From: an uncultured Micrococcales bacterium
Lineage (GTDB): Bacteria; Actinomycetota; Actinomycetes; S36-B12; GCA-2699445
DNA length: 5,793 nt
Direction of reading: 5' to 3'
Assembly (NCBI GenBank): GCA_903915555.1
Contig: CAIWTL010000485.1
Coordinates: forward strand, 1 to 5,793
Positions 1 to 4,943 of this stretch are shown piece after piece. The translations under genes and the position numbers were made by a program. The notes beneath the pieces are model-generated. The model searched no databases. It saw only the letters and a program-made list of their open reading frames with translations, and was not told the origin of the DNA. Each line of letters opens with the position of its first letter. Position 1 is the first letter of the stretch.

Positions 1-771
1 CGACACGTCGAGGGTGTTGCGGGTCGCCGTCTCGAACGTCCGGATGCCCCGCTCGCACAGGACGATCTCCAGGTTGCCCCGCTGCGCGATGTACTCCGCG
101 GCCATGAGCCACTCCTCGATGGTGGCGCTCATCCCGCGTTTCACCATGACCGGTTTGCCGACAGAGCCCAACGCCTGCAGGAGGGCGAAGTTCGCCATGT
201 TCCGGGTGCCGACCTGCAGCATGTCGGCGTACTGCGCCGCCACCTCGATGTCGGCGGCGTCCACGATCTCGGTGACCACCGGCAGCCCTGTCTCCGCGCG
301 CACGTCGGCGAGGATGCGCAGGCCGTCCACCCCGAGACCCTGGAAGGCGTACGGCGAGGTGCGCGGCTTGTAGGCGCCGCCGCGCAGGATCGTGGCCCCG
401 AGATCCTGGGCGAGTCGGGCGGCGGCGAGGGTCTGCTCGGCGGTCTCCACCGCACACGGCCCGGCGATGGTGGTGAAGGTCCCGGGACCGATCGGCATCC
501 GGTGTTGCCCGGACCCGACCCACACCGTCGAGCGCTCCGGGTGATGGTCGCGTGACACGAGCTTGAAGGGTGTGGAGACGCGGACGGTCTCGCTGACCCC
601 CGACATCCCGGCGAGGTTGAGGTCGAGGAACCGCTCCACGTCACCGACGAGACCGATGATGGTGCGCTGCTCGCCCCGTGACACGAATGCCTCACCGCCG
701 ACGCCGTCGACAGTGGTCACCACCGCGTCGATGTCATCGTCGGTCGCATCCGCTGCCATCACCACAACCAT
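1..771 (-). CDS. aroF: 3-deoxy-7-phosphoheptulonate (DAHP) synthase, type I-beta, 3' end missing
   Basis: This cytosolic enzyme condenses phosphoenolpyruvate with erythrose 4-phosphate to DAHP, the first step of the shikimate pathway. The 257 visible codons run in frame to the window edge. From memory they match the Thermotoga/Bacillus type. Residues 1 to about 75 form a ferredoxin-like regulatory domain, with VSRGEQRTIIGLVGD at 30-44 and a PFKLVSR end at 68-74. The TIM barrel follows: GPCAVE at 104-109 (Cys106, expected metal ligand), LRGGAYKPRTSPYAFQGLG at 129-147, PVVTEIVD at 164-171, QVGTRNMANF at 186-195, KPVMVKRG at 206-213 and CERGIRTFE at 239-247. Relatives have about 340-360 residues, so some 80-100 are off the left edge, including the later metal ligands. 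The ATG at 771 gives an N-terminus (MVVV) that aligns with Thermotoga's MIVV. The N-terminal domain in this family usually binds aromatic amino acids for feedback inhibition. It lies 48 bases after pknL, and the gap holds a possible promoter. The symbol follows common usage for this family. Confidence 0.93.
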   Translation of the reverse strand, partial: MVVVMAADATDDDIDAVVTTVDGVGGEAFVSRGEQRTIIGLVGDVERFLDLNLAGMSGVSETVRVSTPFKLVSRDHHPERSTVWVGSGQHRMPIGPGTFTTIAGPCAVETAEQTLAAARLAQDLGATILRGGAYKPRTSPYAFQGLGVDGLRILADVRAETGLPVVTEIVDAADIEVAAQYADMLQVGTRNMANFALLQALGSVGKPVMVKRGMSATIEEWLMAAEYIAQRGNLEIVLCERGIRTFETATRNTLDVS

Positions 772-778
772 GGTGCCC

Positions 779-784
779 AGGGTA
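779..784 (-). promoter_or_regulatory. Putative -10 box (TACCCT) of the DAHP synthase gene, leaderless type
   Basis: Read on the minus strand, TACCCT fits the actinobacterial TAnnnT -10 consensus. It is followed by exactly 7 bases (GGGCACC) and then the ATG at 771. Transcription from it would start at or next to the A of ATG, giving a leaderless mRNA. No purine-rich ribosome-binding site precedes this ATG, which fits. No convincing -35 hexamer is visible. The gene may also be read through from pknL. Confidence 0.5.
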
Positions 785-806
785 CGGGCCACGAGGAGAC
801 ACCCCG

Positions 807-818
807 ACCGGCGCCGGT
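807..818. repeat. 12-base perfect palindrome between pknL and the DAHP synthase gene
   Basis: ACCGGCGCCGGT equals its own reverse complement. It begins one base beyond the pknL stop codon and lies 22 bases upstream of the TACCCT box, about where a -35 region would end. It could be a small operator, part of a weak hairpin after pknL, or chance in GC-rich DNA. There is no T-run, so it is not a classic terminator. Confidence 0.35.
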
Positions 819-819
819 G

Positions 820-2508
820 TCAGAAGACGCTGATCGTGACGGTCCCGCCTGTGAACGCGGGCGTGCCCCCGGGGGGATCCTGGGCGTAGACGCGGTCCAA
901 GGGGGTGACCGGGCCCTCGTCCACCAGCACCTGCAGGCCGAGGGCCTCCAGGGTCGCAGTGGCCTCGTCGCGGGACAGCCCGGTGACATCGGGCACGTCC
1001 ACCGGGGCGGGCCCTCGGCTGACGATCAGCGTCACGGCGGTGTCCCGCTTGACCTGGGCGCCGTGTCGCGGGTCCGATCCCTTGACCATCCCGGCCGGGA
1101 TCCGCGAGCTGTACTCAGCGCGCTCGCCGCCCACCGTCAGCGCGGCCTCCCGCAGTTCCGCGCCTGCATCGGCAGGGGACAGGCCGCGCAGATCGGGGAC
1201 CTCGAAGCGCTCCGGCCCCATCGACAGCACGAGCCCCACCGTCGAACCGGTGACCGCTTCGGAGCCGCCACCCGGGTCGGAGGAGATGACCGAGCCCGCC
1301 GGGACGCGCTCGGAGAACCGGCGATCGACGATCTCCACGGCGAAGCCCGCGGCGGTCAGCGAGTTGGTGGCGCGGGTCTCGCTGCTGCCCGCGACCCGGG
1401 GGACCTCCGTGCCGACGAACGGCAGGACGACGGCGCCACCGCTCACCCAGCCACCCAGTCCCGCGAGGATCACGAGAGCGGCCACGACCACCGTGACGGC
1501 CACCAACCCACGCCGCCGGCTCGGCGGTCGGGTGGTGCCGGACGGGGGTGCGGGATCGGCAAGCGTGGGGGAGGAGACAGGGGGCGCCCAGGCGGTGGTG
1601 GGCGCCGGGATGGGTCGCGTATCCCCGGGCGTATCGGGCGAGGGGGGCAGTGGCGTGGGAGCCGGGCAGGTGGCGGCGACGGCGTCCGTCCGTTCGAGGA
1701 AACGCTCCACGGTGGGGATGCGCTGTTCGGGATCCCGCGCGGTGGCGTCGGTCACCAGGCGGGCGACCGCTGCCGGGATGTCGGGGCGGCGGTCGTGGAC
1801 GGGGGGGACGTCCGTCTCGACATGCCGGTACGCCACCTCCCACGCCGACTCCCCCGAATGCGGTGGCAGCCCCACGAGCATCTCGTACAGCAGGACACCT
1901 GCCTGGTAGACGTCGCTCCGGCGGTCGCTGCGCCCGTGGCTCACCTGCTCGGGCGCGAGGTAGGCCGCGGTGCCGATGAGCACGCCGCGGGTGGCGGGGC
2001 TGGGTGTCTCGAGGGCCCGGGCCAGTCCGAAGTCGGTCACCTTGACGCGGTCGTCGGTGGTGATCAGGACGTTCTCCGGCTTGATGTCCCGATGGAGGAA
2101 CCCCGCGTCGTGTGCGGCCGCCAGGGCTCGGAGGGTGCCGCCGAGCACGTGCAGCGCCTGTTCGGGAGACAGGGTCCCGACCTGGTCCAGGACGTCCCGC
2201 AGGGTGCGCCCCGGGACGTACTCCATGGCCAGGTAGACGAGGCCGTCCGTCTCCCCCTGGTCGTACACCCCGACCACGTGCGGATCGCTCAGTCGGGCCG
2301 CGGCCCTGGCCTCGTCGCGGAAGCGCGCCACGAACTCGGGGTCGTCGGCCAGCGCCGGTTTCATCACCTTGAGGGCCACCGTGCGGTCCAGCCGCAGATC
2401 GGTGGCACGATAGACCGCGGCCATGCCGCCGGCCGCGATACGGACGTCGACGCGGTAGCGCCGGTCCACGGTGCGGCCGACCAGCGGATCGGCGACGATC
2501 GTGTCCAT
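820..2508 (-). CDS. pknL: PknL-like transmembrane Ser/Thr protein kinase with three PASTA repeats
   Basis: This is a Hanks-type kinase: a cytoplasmic catalytic domain, one membrane helix and an extracellular sensor, 562 residues. Kinase domain (about 18-275): nucleotide loop IAAGGMAAVY at 24-33, VALK with Lys47, Glu66 of helix C, HRDIKPEN at 139-146 with catalytic Asp141, DFG at 159-161 and APE at 185-187. The activation loop (162-184) offers Thr168, Ser170 and Thr173 as autophosphorylation sites. A Pro-rich linker (about 281-330) ends in basic PPSRRR. The membrane helix is about 334-357. Three PASTA repeats (about 365-432, 434-499, 501-562) reach the C-terminus; such domains typically bind peptidoglycan fragments or lipid II. 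DLRLDRTVALKVM, VYDQG and GTAAYLAPEQV closely resemble, as I recall it, M. tuberculosis PknL, and nearby mptA supports that identity. PknB is the main alternative, but PknB normally sits in the pknA/pbpA/rodA cluster. The start at 2508 has no Shine-Dalgarno but has a leaderless-type promoter. Confidence 0.92.
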   Translation of the reverse strand: MDTIVADPLVGRTVDRRYRVDVRIAAGGMAAVYRATDLRLDRTVALKVMKPALADDPEFVARFRDEARAAARLSDPHVVGVYDQGETDGLVYLAMEYVPGRTLRDVLDQVGTLSPEQALHVLGGTLRALAAAHDAGFLHRDIKPENVLITTDDRVKVTDFGLARALETPSPATRGVLIGTAAYLAPEQVSHGRSDRRSDVYQAGVLLYEMLVGLPPHSGESAWEVAYRHVETDVPPVHDRRPDIPAAVARLVTDATARDPEQRIPTVERFLERTDAVAATCPAPTPLPPSPDTPGDTRPIPAPTTAWAPPVSSPTLADPAPPSGTTRPPSRRRGLVAVTVVVAALVILAGLGGWVSGGAVVLPFVGTEVPRVAGSSETRATNSLTAAGFAVEIVDRRFSERVPAGSVISSDPGGGSEAVTGSTVGLVLSMGPERFEVPDLRGLSPADAGAELREAALTVGGERAEYSSRIPAGMVKGSDPRHGAQVKRDTAVTLIVSRGPAPVDVPDVTGLSRDEATATLEALGLQVLVDEGPVTPLDRVYAQDPPGGTPAFTGGTVTISVF

Positions 2509-2515
2509 CGTTCAG

Positions 2516-2521
2516 AGTGTA
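2516..2521 (-). promoter_or_regulatory. Putative -10 box (TACACT) of pknL, leaderless type
   Basis: On the minus strand TACACT matches TAnnnT and is followed by 7 bases (CTGAACG) and the pknL ATG. This is the same spacing as at the DAHP synthase gene, and the two boxes share the longer string CCCGTACnCT. No Shine-Dalgarno precedes pknL, and no good -35 is visible. The 58-base gap to the divergent cyclase gene must hold most of the pknL promoter. Confidence 0.55.
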
Positions 2522-2550
2522 CGGGCGCATGACGACCGGTCCCGGGCTTC

Positions 2551-2558
2551 GGGAGGAG
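2551..2558 (+). promoter_or_regulatory. Ribosome-binding site of the first lycopene cyclase gene
   Basis: GGGAGGAG lies 8 bases before the ATG at 2567. It decides the start against an in-frame upstream extension from 2471, which would run back into the pknL coding sequence and lacks family similarity. Confidence 0.75.
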
Positions 2559-2566
2559 CTGATCCG

Positions 2567-2890
2567 ATGACCTACGCGCTGGTGCTGGCGTTCATCGTGG
2601 TGGGCAGCGGGTGGCTCGAGCTCGTCCTGCGGACCCGGGTGTTCCGCCGTTGGAAGCGGCTGCTGCTGACCCTCGTCGTGGTGTGTCTGCCCTTCCTGCT
2701 GTGGGACGCCTACGCCATCTCCGTCGGTCACTGGTGGTTCGAGCCGTCGCAGCTCGTCGGCGTGTCCCTGCCCGGGGGGATGCCGCTGGAGGAGCTGCTC
2801 TTCTTCCCGGTCGTCGCGCTGGCCGCGATCCTGACCCTCGAGGCCGTCCGTAGCGTCCTCGACCCCGCCCCGGCCGAGGAGGACGCGTGA
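2567..2890 (+). CDS. crtYc: Lycopene cyclase subunit, CrtYc/CrtYe family
   Basis: This 107-residue integral membrane protein is one half of the heterodimeric lycopene cyclase of actinobacteria (beta-type CrtYc/CrtYd, epsilon-type CrtYe/CrtYf, or LbtB/LbtC for C50 pigments). The cyclase closes the linear ends of lycopene or bisanhydrobacterioruberin into rings. Three hydrophobic segments are visible, at about 3-21, 32-51 and 76-94. The family signatures are WDAYAISVGHWWF at 46-58 and PLEELLFF at 73-80; the Glu pair is characteristic and may serve in catalysis. An acidic tail (AEED) ends the protein and also encodes the ribosome-binding site of the next gene. Ring type and substrate length cannot be read from sequence by eye, so the symbol reflects position in the pair. 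No promoter is evident; it would have to lie in the short gap shared with pknL or inside the pknL 5' end. Confidence 0.85.
   Translation: MTYALVLAFIVVGSGWLELVLRTRVFRRWKRLLLTLVVVCLPFLLWDAYAISVGHWWFEPSQLVGVSLPGGMPLEELLFFPVVALAAILTLEAVRSVLDPAPAEEDA
2876..2882 (+). promoter_or_regulatory. Ribosome-binding site of the second cyclase gene, inside the first
   Basis: GAGGAGG lies 4 bases before the GTG at 2887, within the last codons of the upstream gene. With the GTGA stop/start overlap it supports translational coupling, giving similar amounts of the two subunits. Confidence 0.7.
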
Positions 2891-3294
2891 GCTACACCGC
2901 CATCGCCCTGCTGTCCGTCGCCGTCGTCCTCGTCCTGGACCTCCTGGTGCTGCGCACCCGGATGGTCCTGCGGCCCCACTTCTGGATCGCCTACGCGATC
3001 ATGATCGGGTTCCAGTTCCTCACGAATGCGGTCCTGACCGGGTCGCAGACGGTCCAGTACGCCGATGCCGCGATCGTCGGGGTGGGCAATGACACGCTGC
3101 CCGGGCAGCCCCCGTTCATCGGTGGGGGCCGCCTGTTCTACGCGCCGGTCGAGGACGTCTCCTTCGGGTTCGCGCTGGTGCTGCTGACCCTCGCCGTGTG
3201 GCAGTTCATCGGGGACCGCGGTCTGCAGGCAGGCCCGCGGAGCGGGCCGCCGATGTGGCGGCGAGGAGCCTCACCCCGGTCGCCGGGTCGGTGA
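2887..3294 (+). CDS. crtYd: Lycopene cyclase subunit, CrtYd/CrtYf family
   Basis: This 135-residue membrane protein is the partner of the preceding gene in a heterodimeric carotenoid cyclase. It starts with GTG in a 4-base GTGA overlap with the upstream stop and has a strong ribosome-binding site. Hydrophobic segments lie at about 4-22, 32-50 and 90-108. The family signature RLFYAPVEDVSFGF at 82-95 (Pro-x-Glu-Asp, then Phe-Gly-Phe) precedes the last helix; the Glu-Asp pair is the likely functional acid pair. After residue 110 the chain becomes a hydrophilic tail rich in Arg, Gly and Pro. Codons 107-135 lie antisense to the end of crtB, so this tail is probably a by-product of a lost intergenic region rather than a conserved domain. 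No lycopene elongase (CrtEb/LbtA type) or carotenoid ketolase gene follows. Confidence 0.85.
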   Translation: MSYTAIALLSVAVVLVLDLLVLRTRMVLRPHFWIAYAIMIGFQFLTNAVLTGSQTVQYADAAIVGVGNDTLPGQPPFIGGGRLFYAPVEDVSFGFALVLLTLAVWQFIGDRGLQAGPRSGPPMWRRGASPRSPGR

Positions 3295-4216
3295 CCGCAC
3301 CGCCGCCGTAGTCGCGCCGGGCCGCGATCGACCGTCGCCATGCCCGTGCCGCGACGGCCGCACGGGTGGATCGGGGGACACGCGCCCTGCTGGTGAACAC
3401 CTCGTAATCGATCTCGGCGACGCGGTCGGCGATCCCGCAATACAGCGTCCGGGCGGTCTCGATGCAGTCGCGCGTGGCCGGGTGCAGCAAGGAGATCGAG
3501 GAGGCGGACTCCTCGGAGAGCCGCCGCACATGTTCGACCTGCTCCGCAAGGGCTGCCCGCACGTCGTCGTCGACCACCCGCGCCCGCAGCCGCTCCGGGG
3601 TGACGCCGTGGCGGGCCAACTCGTCGAGCGGGAGGTAGACGCGACCCCGGTCCAGATCCTCACCCACGTCGCGGATGAAATTGGCGAGTTGGAAGGCCTC
3701 ACCGAGCCGCATGGCGCCGTCCCGCGCAGCGGCGGTGTCGCTCGGCTCCAGGATCGGCAGCATCTGGAGGCCGATCACGGCCGCCGAGCCGTAGATGTAG
3801 CGCTGCAGGTCCTCCCAGGTGTCATAGGAGGTGACGTCGAGGTCCATCTGCATGGAGTCGAGGAAGGCGTCGAAGGTGTCCCGGGGGATCCCCCACCGCC
3901 GGGCGGTGTCGAGCACCGCGGCGACGACCGGGACCGAGCCGACGCCCGACGACCAGGCCCGCGCGAAGTCACTGCGGAGGGCCGCCAGGCGTTGGCTGCG
4001 ACCGCGACGACCGTCCGGCACGGGGGCGTCGACGATCTCGTCGGCGTACCGCGCGAACCCATAGAGGGCGTGGACGAAGGGGCGTTTGGCCGGGGGGAGC
4101 AGCAGGGTCGCCAGATAGTAGGTCTTCCCGTGCTGGGCGTTGAGGCGCCGGCACTGTCCGTACGCGGCGGCGAGGGCGGGGTCGGTGATCCCCGCTGCCG
4201 TCAGTTCCTTGCGCAT
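3206..4216 (-). CDS. crtB: Phytoene synthase
   Basis: CrtB joins two geranylgeranyl diphosphates head to head, via prephytoene diphosphate, to give phytoene, the first committed step of carotenoid synthesis. The 336 residues show the squalene/phytoene synthase fold: a KTYY substrate motif at 31-34, the first Asp-rich motif DEIVD at 59-63, YIYGSAAVIGLQML at 140-153, and the second signature LGEAFQLANFIRDVGEDLDR at 171-190 (Asp183 and Asp187 bind Mg-diphosphate) running into GRVYLP at 191-196. The conserved domain ends near residue 303 (RRDY), leaving an Ala/Arg/Gly-rich tail whose last 29 sense codons overlap the cyclase gene tail-to-tail. The ATG at 4216 is preferred; an in-frame GTG at 4234 would add six residues. 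The reading frame stays open much further upstream but there runs antisense to the barstar gene. Squalene synthase is a less likely alternative given the adjacent cyclase. Desaturase crtI and a GGPP synthase must lie elsewhere. Confidence 0.92.
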   Translation of the reverse strand: MRKELTAAGITDPALAAAYGQCRRLNAQHGKTYYLATLLLPPAKRPFVHALYGFARYADEIVDAPVPDGRRGRSQRLAALRSDFARAWSSGVGSVPVVAAVLDTARRWGIPRDTFDAFLDSMQMDLDVTSYDTWEDLQRYIYGSAAVIGLQMLPILEPSDTAAARDGAMRLGEAFQLANFIRDVGEDLDRGRVYLPLDELARHGVTPERLRARVVDDDVRAALAEQVEHVRRLSEESASSISLLHPATRDCIETARTLYCGIADRVAEIDYEVFTSRARVPRSTRAAVAARAWRRSIAARRDYGGGAVTDPATGVRLLAATSAARSAGLPADRGPR

Positions 4217-4224
4217 CGGGGTCA

Positions 4225-4230
4225 AGTCTG
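4225..4230 (-). promoter_or_regulatory. Tentative -10 box (CAGACT) of crtB
   Basis: Read on the minus strand, CAGACT matches a TAGACT-like -10 at five of six positions and lies 8 bases before the crtB ATG. No Shine-Dalgarno is visible before either the ATG at 4216 or the alternative GTG at 4234, so a leaderless transcript is possible. It is weaker than the boxes of pknL and the DAHP synthase gene. Confidence 0.25.
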
Positions 4231-4304
4231 GCACGCGCGGCGGGGGTGAATCGTCGGGGATCCTCTCCCGCGCGCCCGCCGTCCGTGTCACGATGCGACC
4301 GACG

Positions 4305-4313
4305 AGGGAGGAG
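4305..4313 (+). promoter_or_regulatory. Ribosome-binding site of the barstar-family gene
   Basis: AGGGAGGAG ends 5 bases before the ATG at 4319 and fixes that start. The 102-base divergent gap to crtB must also hold promoters for both genes; I see no convincing plus-strand -35/-10 pair in it. Confidence 0.75.
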
Positions 4314-4318
4314 CGTCC

Positions 4319-4897
4319 ATGGCGGAGACCGACGTCTTGGTGGCCGTCGAATGGTTGCCTGTGCTGCGTGCCGGTGGAGTTGTCCGTACGGGGGAGGACG
4401 ACGCTGCCGCTGCCGATCTCGAGGGGTGGGTCGCTGCGACCGACCGCGAACTCATCGTCCTCGACACCCAGGACTGCTCGACCGAGCACGAACTCCTCGC
4501 GGCCTTCGGGGCGGCGTTCGGAGTCGGTGAGGACGTGGACTGCGAGTGGGACACGATCGACGACTGTCTCGCCGACCGCGATGTCTCCCCGGCGAGCGGG
4601 CTGGTGATCGTGTGGACGGGGTGGGACGGCCTGGACGAGGACCCCGAGCATGTCATCCCGACCGCCGTCGACGCGCTCGCCACGGCTGCCGCCACATGGG
4701 CCGACGAGGGCCGTCCCTGGGCAGTGCTGCTCGTCGGGGACGGCCCCTCCTGGGACCTGCCGTGGGCGGGCGCCGGCCCCGCGCCGTGGGAAGGTGCCGA
4801 GGACCTGGCCGAGGAGGACTGGGACGACGGCGACGACGCGGTCGAACTGCCCGATGGCGAATACGAGGTCGAGGAAGCCGAACTCTCCCACTGGTGA
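4319..4897 (+). CDS. Barstar-family (barnase-inhibitor-like) protein with acidic C-terminal tail
   Basis: This 192-residue protein is predicted cytosolic, with no signal peptide or membrane segment. A barstar-like domain spans about 44-140. LIVLDTQDCSTEHELLAAFG at 45-64 corresponds to the first strand and helix, WDTIDDCL at 77-84 to barstar's LDALWDCL, followed by strand LVIVW at 95-99, a helix at about 114-129 and strand WAVLLVG at 134-140. Asp78 and Asp82 align with barstar Asp35 and Asp39, the residues that block barnase's active site; the tyrosine at barstar position 29 is not kept. About 43 residues precede the domain. The tail (158-188) has 17 Asp or Glu in 31 residues. Classic barstar has 89-90 residues and inhibits a secreted RNase, but no RNase or toxin gene lies nearby, so the partner is unknown. 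Family membership is a by-eye judgement, and inhibition is inference. Confidence 0.75.
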   Translation: MAETDVLVAVEWLPVLRAGGVVRTGEDDAAAADLEGWVAATDRELIVLDTQDCSTEHELLAAFGAAFGVGEDVDCEWDTIDDCLADRDVSPASGLVIVWTGWDGLDEDPEHVIPTAVDALATAAATWADEGRPWAVLLVGDGPSWDLPWAGAGPAPWEGAEDLAEEDWDDGDDAVELPDGEYEVEEAELSHW

Positions 4898-4902
4898 GTG
4901 GG
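4887..4902 (+). repeat. Small hairpin across the barstar-gene stop codon
   Basis: CCCACT, a GGTG loop, then AGTGGG form a perfect 6-base-pair stem with a 4-base loop. The TGA stop at 4895-4897 spans the loop and the first base of the right arm. Possible roles are mRNA 3'-end protection or part of the termination region; it has no T-run. Confidence 0.35.
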
Positions 4903-4942
4903 GCCCGGCCCGGATCCCACCGATGCCGGGCGGGGCGCCCCG
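4903..4942. terminator. Possible bidirectional terminator between convergent genes
   Basis: The 46-base gap between two convergent stop codons holds a 7-base inverted repeat, GCCCGGC (4903-4909) and GCCGGGC (4925-4931), followed by the 12-base palindrome CGGGGCGCCCCG (4931-4942). Stable GC stems in a convergent gap fit transcription termination for both genes. There is no T-run in either direction, as is common in high-GC actinobacteria, so this is suggestive only. Confidence 0.4.
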
Positions 4943-4943
4943 G

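Noticed and set aside
866..877. C-run followed by G-run, a possible hairpin or structured element
   Set aside because: It lies within the third PASTA repeat and encodes the conserved PPGG turn, so codon use in GC-rich DNA explains it.
14..889. Plus-strand open frames at 14-373 and 563-889 and a minus-strand open frame at 141-695
   Set aside because: All lie over the DAHP synthase frame, which has unmistakable family motifs, and all have biased Arg/Ser/Pro composition.
817..2532. Long plus-strand open frame (571 codons) opposite pknL
   Set aside because: It is antisense to a kinase with complete motifs. Its translation is low-complexity, rich in Gly, Arg, Asp and His, as expected from the reverse of GC-rich codons.
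2471..2566. Upstream in-frame start for the first cyclase subunit
   Set aside because: It would overlap the pknL start and add 32 non-hydrophobic residues. The ATG at 2567 has a good ribosome-binding site and gives the expected membrane N-terminus.
1115..2731. Long minus-strand open frame (538 codons) in another frame of pknL and the cyclase gene
   Set aside because: It is an Arg/Pro/Gly-rich out-of-frame translation crossing the divergent gap and the opposite-strand cyclase gene, with no recognisable domain.
3482..4249. Plus-strand open frame of 255 codons opposite crtB
   Set aside because: CrtB on the other strand has all its signature motifs. The antisense product resembles nothing and depends on the lack of stops in GC-rich DNA.
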